A stretch of 41,436 nt of DNA from Ureibacillus massiliensis 4400831 = CIP 108448 = CCUG 49529 (GTDB lineage: Bacteria > Bacillota > Bacilli > Bacillales_A > Planococcaceae), in assembly GCF_000772965.1 (NCBI RefSeq), contig NZ_JPVQ01000029.1:1-41436 (forward strand). The letters are read 5' to 3'. The notes below the pieces were generated by a model. The model saw only the letters and a list, made by a program, of their open reading frames with translations. It had not been told where the DNA came from and searched no databases. Below, one piece after another: positions 35,734 to 41,436 of the stretch. Made by a program: the position numbers and the translations under genes. Numbering within the stretch: position 1 is the stretch's first letter; each line of letters begins with the position of its first letter.

Positions 35734-36672
35734 TTAATTTTTAAGTTGTTTCTTCTTCTCTATTTTTGCTAACCTTCTTCTCTGTATCGTTGCATTGATT
35801 AATCCACCGTAAATTAAAATCATACCTGTAAAGTAAAGCCACAGCATTAATACAATGACGCTTGCAATACTTCCATACGTAGAGAAAATATTTCCGAAGT
35901 TATTAATGTAAAACGTAAAAGCATAAATTAAAACAACCCAAGCTACTGTAGAAAAAATTGTTCCAGGAATGACACTTCTTAATTTTAACCTTGGATCAGT
36001 GTTTGGCACTACCCAATAAAGAAGTGTTAAAACAATGAAAATCAATAGAGGTGGTAATCCCCATTGTACATATTGCCAAATTGAAATAAAGGATTGTTCA
36101 AAACCAAAGTAACCAAATAAGGTATATCCGTATCGCAATCCAAAAATCGGTAGCATCAATACGATTAAAATAATCACAACAAGGGCAATCGTAAATACAA
36201 CTGACCACGCTCGAACGACTAAGCCATGCTTTGGCTTTGTATTGTAAGCTTCATTCAATGCCTTAATAAGCGCGTCTACACCTCTTGAAGCAGACCATAT
36301 TGTTCCGATAATACTTAATGATAGAATACCTCCATTGTTTTGACTCGTTAAGATTTCAACAAGCGTTCCTTGCGTTAACAAGAAAACCTCTGTCGGAACC
36401 ATCGACTCCATAAAATCAAATACATGTTGTTGATTAAGATTAAGAAACGGTAGCAAAGCAACTAAAAAAATTAATAGCGGGAAAAATGATAGTAAAAAGA
36501 AGTAGGCAAGCTGTGCACCAAGTCCCGAAACATCAACAGCGTACATTCGAAGGATTAAATCCTGAACCATCCCTTTAAATGTTAAAATATTTACTTTAGA
36601 TTCATCAGGAAATATGATGGATTGGATAAAATTCGGACTTTTGTTTTCAGCTTGTTTCTTATCTTTACTCAA
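35734..36672 (-). CDS. yfkH: YihY/BrkB family membrane protein (YfkH type)
   Basis: A membrane protein of about 312 residues with six or so helices. The family motif is LGAQLAYFFLLSFFPLLIFL near residues 45-75, followed by SASRGVDALIKALNEAYN. Older annotations call it RNase BN, which is not supported; its role is unknown. The start is probably TTG at 36672, about ten bases after AAAGGAAG. The GTG at 36684 overlaps the binding site. It follows yfkI closely, as in the B. subtilis yfkJIH operon. Confidence 0.83.
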   Translation of the reverse strand: MSKDKKQAENKSPNFIQSIIFPDESKVNILTFKGMVQDLILRMYAVDVSGLGAQLAYFFLLSFFPLLIFLVALLPFLNLNQQHVFDFMESMVPTEVFLLTQGTLVEILTSQNNGGILSLSIIGTIWSASRGVDALIKALNEAYNTKPKHGLVVRAWSVVFTIALVVIILIVLMLPIFGLRYGYTLFGYFGFEQSFISIWQYVQWGLPPLLIFIVLTLLYWVVPNTDPRLKLRSVIPGTIFSTVAWVVLIYAFTFYINNFGNIFSTYGSIASVIVLMLWLYFTGMILIYGGLINATIQRRRLAKIEKKKQLKN

Positions 36673-36706
36673 AACTAAGCCCACTTCCTTTCACTAAAGT
36701 ACTTTA

Positions 36707-37030
36707 TTAGTTAATCGGTTTTGTAAATGTTGTTTTTGTTTCATCCATGATATCTTGTACTGCCACTGGAATTTCTCTCACTTCATCTAACTTATCTTTT
36801 ATAAAGGATACATTGTCTTGCGTTGTTTCATATAGTTTTTGTACTTGGGCTATTTTTTCCTCAATCATTTGTTGTAGTTGATCACGATGCGTCACATAAT
36901 ATTGTACAGTATCCTTTGCTTTCTTCATGTTGTTTACAGTATGTTCTCGTGTTTTGCGGTCAAACATACTTACAGCTGCTCCTACGAGTGCACCAATTAC
37001 CATCGATTTTAATAGCTTACTTTCGCTCAT
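36707..37030 (-). CDS. yfkI: YtxH-like general stress protein (YfkI type)
   Basis: A 107-residue protein. A short N-terminal hydrophobic/glycine-rich helix (SMVIGALVGAAVSMF, about 8-22) is followed by a long charged amphipathic helix. This is the YtxH-domain pattern. Its function is unknown; relatives respond to general stress. The ATG at 37030 has AGGAGGT upstream. It lies 34 nt before yfkH and is probably in the same operon. The yfkI name rests on position next to yfkH and yfkK. Confidence 0.72.
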   Translation of the reverse strand: MSESKLLKSMVIGALVGAAVSMFDRKTREHTVNNMKKAKDTVQYYVTHRDQLQQMIEEKIAQVQKLYETTQDNVSFIKDKLDEVREIPVAVQDIMDETKTTFTKPIN

Positions 37031-37219
37031 TATATTACCTCCTAAATAAATTAAGATTGTCACTGTTATTGGTTGTTATTGTTTACATTACCATTTTAAA
37101 TAAAATTCCTTTGTTTTTAAAGTAAGTGGTCAATGTCTTTGTTTTTTTACGATTTCGGTTGACATCTTTTGGATCAAATGAAATGATTATTGAGTAAACA
37201 TTGAAAGGCGGATTAATAA

Positions 37220-37441
37220 ATGGATTTATCTAACCCATCAAAAGAAAATGTTGTTTATATTGTTGATTCAATTAAAGAAAAGCTTAGAATGGTTAATGTA
37301 GATGCAATGAAATCAGAAAATTTTAATGATGAACATTATGACGACTTACTATATCTTTACAACATGGTTATGAAACGTGAGACATTTAGTCCAAGTGAAA
37401 TGCAAGCAATCGTTACTGAACTAGGTTCCTTGAGACGATAA
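37220..37441 (+). CDS. yfkK: DUF1128 family protein (YfkK)
   Basis: A 73-residue acidic cytoplasmic protein with [20 protein letters not shown] and ELGSLR near the end, the DUF1128/YfkK signature. Function is unknown. AAAGGCGG precedes the ATG by about 9 nt, and a TTGACA lies at 37159-37164. It is divergent from yfkI; this neighbourhood matches B. subtilis yfkK-J-I-H without yfkJ. Confidence 0.85.
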   Translation: MDLSNPSKENVVYIVDSIKEKLRMVNVDAMKSENFNDEHYDDLLYLYNMVMKRETFSPSEMQAIVTELGSLRR

Positions 37442-37454
37442 TTTATTTGTTCAC

Positions 37455-37557
37455 GTAAATAAAAAGAAGTTCTTTTATAGGTTACAATACTTTTTCGGTA
37501 ATAGCTTTTGCCAACATCAAGTATTTTACACCCTAATAGAACTTCTTTTTTATTTAC
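37455..37557. repeat. Long nested inverted repeat (terminator-like) between yfkK and psuG
   Basis: The left arm (37455-37473) starts GTAAATAAAAAGAAG. The right arm (37538-37557) is its reverse complement with one extra base. The 64-nt interior can fold further through AATACTT/AAGTATT and GGTAA/TTGCC. Each arm ends in a T run on its outgoing strand, so it can end transcription from both convergent genes. The structured interior is much larger than a usual terminator loop. Confidence 0.65.
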
Positions 37558-38475
37558 CTATTTTTTAGTTTTCTCAAGTGCAACAGCAATTTGTGTTCCT
37601 ATTTTTGCATTATGTTTAACTAATGCAATATTTGCTGTTAAAGATTTTCCTTCTGTTAAGTCTTTTACTTTACCAAGTAAAAATGGTGTTACATCTTTTC
37701 CTTTAACTCCTAGTTCCTCAGCTTCTTTTAATGCTTTTTCAATAATTCCATTAATAAATGAAGCTTCCATTGCTTCTTCTTTTGGAATAGGATTTGCTAC
37801 AACTGCTCCGCCTTGTAACCCTAAATCCCACTTTGCACGCATCATTTCGGCCACTTCCAGAGGCGAGTCCACTCGGAAGTTAACATTGAATTCACTTTCT
37901 CTTGTATAGAAAGCAGGTAAAGTGTCCGTTTCATATCCGATTACAGGAACACCCTTTGTTTCTAAATATTCTAGAGTTAAGCCTAAATCTAAAATTGATT
38001 TTGCACCCGCGCATACAACTGCCACATTCGTTTGTGCAAGCTCTTCTAAATCTGCTGAAATATCCATTGTTTCTTCGGCTCCACGGTGCACACCACCAAT
38101 CCCACCTGTTACAAACAATTCAATTCCCGCTAGCTCTGCAGCAATCATCGTTGCCGCTACAGTTGTTGCACCAAGTTTTTTTGATGCAATTAAATAACCA
38201 AGGTCTCTTCTTGATGCCTTCGCAACATCTTTTGCGTTTCCGAACATTTCTAGTTCTTCATCAGTTAGACCAATTTTAATCTTACCATCAATAATTGCAA
38301 TTGTAGCTGGAACCGCTCCATTTGCACGAACGATATCTTCTACTTCTCTTGCCGTTTGAACATTTTGCGGATAAGGCATCCCATGAGAAATAATCGTTGA
38401 TTCTAATGCGACAATTGGGTAACCTTTTTCTTTTGCATCTAATACTTCTTGTGAATAGGATAAATATTTTTCCAT
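37558..38475 (-). CDS. psuG: Pseudouridine-5'-phosphate glycosidase
   Basis: A 305-residue enzyme that splits the C-C bond of pseudouridine-5'-phosphate into uracil and ribose-5-phosphate. [54 protein letters not shown] and the NP[IV]P..EA-type segment [11 protein letters not shown] are family hallmarks, including catalytic Lys and metal-binding Asp residues. The ATG at 38475 overlaps the psuK stop codon by one base, with GGAGG inside psuK, so the two are coupled. Confidence 0.95.
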   Translation of the reverse strand: MEKYLSYSQEVLDAKEKGYPIVALESTIISHGMPYPQNVQTAREVEDIVRANGAVPATIAIIDGKIKIGLTDEELEMFGNAKDVAKASRRDLGYLIASKKLGATTVAATMIAAELAGIELFVTGGIGGVHRGAEETMDISADLEELAQTNVAVVCAGAKSILDLGLTLEYLETKGVPVIGYETDTLPAFYTRESEFNVNFRVDSPLEVAEMMRAKWDLGLQGGAVVANPIPKEEAMEASFINGIIEKALKEAEELGVKGKDVTPFLLGKVKDLTEGKSLTANIALVKHNAKIGTQIAVALEKTKK

Positions 38476-39563
38476 TATAAATTCCTCCAATTATATAATT
38501 CTTCAGCTGATAAATCATTTCGCACTGTTTTATCAGATTCTAATGTTTTGGATGCATTATATAAGCCCAGTTGGACTGCATCTTCAAAGGAATCACCATT
38601 TAAGACTCCATGTAATGTCGCGCCTACAAATGCATCACCAGCACCAGTTACATCAACTACATCATTTACTTTCACTGCTTCGAGATGCTTTCTTCCCGAA
38701 TAATTGCCGATATAAACTCCCTTATCTCCCATTGTTAACACGACATTTTCAGCACCTAGCTCTAGTAACTGTTTTACAGCAACTTCACAATCAATCAGAC
38801 TTTCAATTCTTCCATTTAAATACATTTCCACTTCTTCTAAATTACAGATAAAGTACGTAACACCTTTTAAATCTGACGGCATATTTTTCATTTTTGGCGA
38901 TGATACTGGAACGATAGCAAATGGTACATTGCGTACTTCAGCAATATTCTTCAAATATTCAACCGTCTCCTTTGGACAATTTAAATCCACGACGATACAT
39001 TTAGAATTTATTAAAGTTGACTCATGTTTTTCTAATACAGCTGGTATCAATGAATCGTAGATCGCCATGTTGGCTAACCCTAGTATTAATTCACCGTCAT
39101 TACTTAGTATTGCAGTATAGGATCCCGTCGTTTCATTTTCTCGTTTTTCTACTAAGTCGAAGTTAATGTAAGTACTACTTTCTTGCTCGATTTGATAGGC
39201 GTCTTGGTCATTTCCCATTATTGTAATTAACTTTACAGAGTTGCCTAATCTACCTAGGTTCTCAGCAATATTTCTTGCTACGCCTCCTACACTACTATGG
39301 GAAGAGGCGATATTTGAGGTACCGTAGCGAACTTCATTATTTAAGTGGAATTTTCTATCTACATTTGCTCCACCTATAACGACTATGGCATCCTTTTTAG
39401 GTAAAATATATGCTCGTCCAACTATTTCACCTTTTTTCATTAAACCGGAAATAATATTTGCTAATGCCGGACGAGAGATGTTTAACTGAGTTGCCATTTC
39501 CTGCTGTGACAAGTACGGATTCGCTTTTATCATATCAATTACTTGTTTTTCCTTATCATTCAA
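38475..39563 (-). CDS. psuK: Pseudouridine kinase (PfkB family) with N-terminal helix-turn-helix
   Basis: A 362-residue protein of two parts. Residues about 1-55 are a winged helix ([28 protein letters not shown]). Residues about 60-362 are a ribokinase-family kinase: [15 protein letters not shown] for substrate binding and [11 protein letters not shown] with the catalytic Asp. It phosphorylates pseudouridine for PsuG. The fused HTH suggests it also regulates its own operon, in keeping with the palindrome at the promoter. The start is TTG at 39563, 5 nt after GAGGTGA; the ATG at 39587 lies inside the palindrome. Confidence 0.9.
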   Translation of the reverse strand: MNDKEKQVIDMIKANPYLSQQEMATQLNISRPALANIISGLMKKGEIVGRAYILPKKDAIVVIGGANVDRKFHLNNEVRYGTSNIASSHSSVGGVARNIAENLGRLGNSVKLITIMGNDQDAYQIEQESSTYINFDLVEKRENETTGSYTAILSNDGELILGLANMAIYDSLIPAVLEKHESTLINSKCIVVDLNCPKETVEYLKNIAEVRNVPFAIVPVSSPKMKNMPSDLKGVTYFICNLEEVEMYLNGRIESLIDCEVAVKQLLELGAENVVLTMGDKGVYIGNYSGRKHLEAVKVNDVVDVTGAGDAFVGATLHGVLNGDSFEDAVQLGLYNASKTLESDKTVRNDLSAEELYNWRNL

Positions 39564-39576
39564 TGCGCTCACCTCG

Positions 39577-39625
39577 ATTATAAACATTTGTTTATAATTA
39601 TAAACAAATGTTTATAATAAATCAA
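39577..39625 (-). promoter_or_regulatory. psuK promoter inside a perfect 42-bp palindrome
   Basis: Positions 39577-39618 read identically on both strands, without a mismatch. The palindrome is made of two facing copies of TTATAAAC-N4-GTTTATAA (39578-39597 and 39598-39617). The -35 TTGATT (39620-39625) and -10 TATAAT (39597-39602) are 17 nt apart on the minus strand, so the -10 is at the dyad centre. A dimeric repressor would shut off psuK-psuG. PsuK's own HTH is the obvious candidate. Confidence 0.8.
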
Positions 39626-39627
39626 TA

Positions 39628-39666
39628 AAAAAGACAAAATCCCCTATTTAGAGATTTTGTCTTTTC
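39628..39666 (-). terminator. Terminator after motB
   Basis: AAAAGACAAAATC and GATTTTGTCTTTT form a 13-bp stem with an 11-nt loop and a T run on either strand. Confidence 0.88.
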
Positions 39667-39667
39667 A

Positions 39668-40432
39668 TTATTCTACTTTGTTTTTTGTTCCATCTTCATT
39701 TACTAATTGTTGAATCAATACTTCTACACGTCTATTTTGAGCACGACCTTCTGCAGTATCATTTGAGGCAATTGGATTAAATTCCCCATATCCTTTCGCA
39801 CTAAAGTACTTTGGATCAAGCTCAGGATTTTTTTCCACTATAATTTTCAATAAATTTACTGCACGCATAACTGATAGATCCCAATTCGATCTAAATTCAG
39901 GACTATTTTGAGGAACATTATCCGTATGACCTGTCACCACTATATAACGCGGAGGGTCCATACTTAATAACTTTGATAATTCTGTTGCCACTTGTAAATA
40001 CTCTGATTTTACATCCGCTTTCCCTGGATCAAATAACATACTGTCACGAATGGTGATCAGTAATCCTTCGTCAGTCATGGAAGTAGCAAAAGTTTTTTCA
40101 AGCTCATTTACAGCAATAAAATTATTAACATTGCTTTGAATTTCTTTTAAAGCTTCTTGATCCTGTAAATAAGCTTTTTGCTCTTCAGTTAGTTGATTGA
40201 TGAGTTCCGCTTGTTCAATAACCGCATTTTCATCCATAAACCCTGTTCCACCATCAAAAATTTGGGAAAATACTTGGGACATTTCCTTCATCTTTTCTTG
40301 GTCAACTGTACTCATAGCAAAAAGAACGATAAATAACGCCAATAATAATGTTAATATATCCGCATAAGGTACGAGCCATGACTCTGGTATATGCTCTTCA
40401 TGCTTCTTATGACGCTTAGACTTCTTTGCCAA
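39668..40432 (-). CDS. motB: Flagellar motor stator protein MotB
   Basis: A 254-residue stator subunit. A basic N-terminus precedes a single membrane helix WLVPYADILTLLLALFIVLF, with the ion-binding aspartate D25. The OmpA-like peptidoglycan-binding domain (about 130-240) contains VVTGHTDNVP and NRRVEVLI. It anchors the stator to the wall and carries ions with MotA. I prefer the TTG at 40432 (MAKKSKRHKK), which matches the B. subtilis start; a GTG at 40453 is possible. It overlaps motA by 17 nt. Proton rather than sodium use is likely by MotB type, not proven. Confidence 0.93.
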   Translation of the reverse strand: MAKKSKRHKKHEEHIPESWLVPYADILTLLLALFIVLFAMSTVDQEKMKEMSQVFSQIFDGGTGFMDENAVIEQAELINQLTEEQKAYLQDQEALKEIQSNVNNFIAVNELEKTFATSMTDEGLLITIRDSMLFDPGKADVKSEYLQVATELSKLLSMDPPRYIVVTGHTDNVPQNSPEFRSNWDLSVMRAVNLLKIIVEKNPELDPKYFSAKGYGEFNPIASNDTAEGRAQNRRVEVLIQQLVNEDGTKNKVE

Positions 40433-41219
40433 GGCCGCTCGCCCCGCTTTCACCCGTAATTTTCAAACGTTCTTCCCTTGTTAAATAGGATGCTAATTTT
40501 TGTTCAATCACACGAGGTGCTTCACCTTCAAGAACAGATAACACGCCTTCAATCATCATTCTTTTTTGGCGTACTTCTTCAGCTGATTTTCGCTTTAGTT
40601 TGTTTGCAAATGGATGCCATAAAACATAACCAGTAAAAATCCCTAATAATGTTGCAATAAATGCAGCAGAAATTGCATGACCTAGTTTGTCTATGTCACT
40701 CATATCTTTTAAAGCAGCAATTAAACCTATTACTGCACCAAGTACCCCTAAAGTTGGAGCATATGTACCAGCTTGAGTGAAGATGGCAGAACCACTAGCA
40801 TGACGTTCCTCCATAGCTTCCACTTCTTCAGTTAATACATCTCTTATGTAATCTGCGTTTTGACCATCAATCGCTAACGTTAATCCATTTTTTAGGAATG
40901 GGTCTTCGATTTCAGCCGCTTTACTTTCAAGTGCTAGTAAACCTTCACGACGAGCTAAATCTGCCCAACCAGAAAACATTTTAATAATTTCTAAATCACT
41001 AGTAAGCTTTTTTTCTTTAAATAATATTGCAAATAACTTTGGAACTCGTTTTAACTCTTTCATAGGAAAAGCAATTGTTACTGCTGCTACAGTACCTAAA
41101 ATGATTATAAATATTGCAGCAGGGTTTAATAATGCATCGGGTGTTACACCTTTAAATATCATTCCGACGATTAAAGCAACAGCTGCAAGTATAATTCCTA
41201 TTAATGAAGAAATATCCAT
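40416..41219 (-). CDS. motA: Flagellar motor stator protein MotA
   Basis: A 267-residue protein with four membrane helices (about 4-22, 33-52, 150-170, 182-205). A cytoplasmic loop between helices 2 and 3 carries the charged residues that interact with the FliG ring (RREGLLALE, EEVEAMEERH). TYAPTLGVLGAVIGLI is the conserved helix 3 with the key proline. Together with MotB it forms the torque-generating stator. GGAGG precedes the ATG. Confidence 0.95.
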   Translation of the reverse strand: MDISSLIGIILAAVALIVGMIFKGVTPDALLNPAAIFIIILGTVAAVTIAFPMKELKRVPKLFAILFKEKKLTSDLEIIKMFSGWADLARREGLLALESKAAEIEDPFLKNGLTLAIDGQNADYIRDVLTEEVEAMEERHASGSAIFTQAGTYAPTLGVLGAVIGLIAALKDMSDIDKLGHAISAAFIATLLGIFTGYVLWHPFANKLKRKSAEEVRQKRMMIEGVLSVLEGEAPRVIEQKLASYLTREERLKITGESGASGLGKEV

Positions 41220-41249
41220 CTGACTACCTCCAATTACTCGTTATAGTTT

Positions 41250-41276
41250 ATTTCGACATGATTTGATTTTTTTTTA
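41250..41276 (-). promoter_or_regulatory. Sigma-D-like promoter of motAB
   Basis: On the minus strand TAAA (41273-41276), a 15-nt spacer and GTCGAAAT (41250-41257) match the flagellar sigma-D pattern TAAA-N15-GCCGATAT at the -35, the spacing and six of eight -10 bases. It lies about 30 nt before the motA start. motAB is transcribed by sigma-D in B. subtilis. Confidence 0.55.
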
Positions 41277-41436
41277 TAATTTATTGAAAAGTATAAATGT
41301 TAATCTATTATTTTTCGACTTAATAATACAAATAATAGTAACTATTTTTTAAATTGTGACTGAAAAATGGAATGTTTCATTAATTTTGAGAGTATAAAAT
41401 ATTTTGTGTAAATGAAAATTTCCATGTAAAAAGGAA

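Noticed and set aside
37902..38279. 125-codon plus-strand open frame opposite psuG
   Set aside because: It is a shadow of a clear full-length enzyme. Its His/Gln/Leu-rich product matches no family and has no start signal.
1..41436. CRISPR arrays, insertion sequences, prophage or toxin-antitoxin modules
   Set aside because: I looked for regularly spaced direct repeats, transposase or integrase motifs and paired small genes on both strands and saw none. The gene content is mostly conserved housekeeping, transport and sporulation genes.

Overview
The window is low-GC, densely coded chromosomal DNA of a motile, endospore-forming Bacillota. The gene families and order point to Bacillaceae/Planococcaceae (Lysinibacillus/Solibacillus-like). 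The genus is an inference from gene content. Spore genes (gamma-type SASP, pdaA with a sigma-G-like promoter, yfhP), motAB and many Bacillus subtilis yfh/yga/yfk orthologues support this. I see no transposase, integrase, phage gene, CRISPR array or tRNA.

Left edge (1-268): tandem promoters and the leader of a ribosomal RNA operon, read leftward; the 16S gene lies outside the window. From 269 to about 19070 the order follows the B. subtilis block rrnD-ygxA-ygzB-perR-bcp-gsaB-ygaE-ygaD-ygaC-sspE-mutY-yfhP-yfhJ-yfhH-recX. Two things differ from my memory of that block. A 2-hydroxyacid dehydrogenase gene sits behind bcp. A complete five-gene App-type oligopeptide ABC transporter operon (appD-F-A-B-C, 12107 to 6461) lies between ygaE and ygaD.

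From 19228 to 23788: pdaA (cortex muramic-delta-lactam synthesis), a riboflavin operon (ribE-ribB-ribH) under an FMN riboswitch, and the rRNA methyltransferase rlmD. The riboflavin operon lacks ribD and the GTP cyclohydrolase II half of ribBA. It also has a second terminator-like hairpin just ahead of ribE.

From 24485 to 33515: an OFA-family MFS transporter, a GntR-type regulator with a DUF1648 membrane protein behind three evenly spaced operator-like palindromes, the two-gene carboxyspermidine route to spermidine, another MFS exporter, a small SE1561-family protein and a class I (4Fe-4S) fumarase.

From 33790 to the right edge: a P1B-4 metal-efflux ATPase (PfeT-like) whose -10 element lies inside a perfect PerR box, with two Fur-like boxes downstream. 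Then come the yfkH/yfkI/yfkK cluster, a pseudouridine catabolic operon (psuK with a fused N-terminal helix-turn-helix, then psuG) whose promoter sits in a perfect 42-bp palindrome, and motA-motB with a sigma-D-like promoter.

A recurring theme is iron and peroxide control: perR with its own PerR box, the peroxiredoxin bcp, the pfeT promoter, and an iron-sulfur fumarase. The most unusual sequence signals are regulatory: the psuK palindrome, the 25-bp-periodic gntR operators, the doubled riboflavin terminators, and a roughly 103-nt nested inverted repeat between yfkK and psuG. No wholly new multi-gene system is evident.
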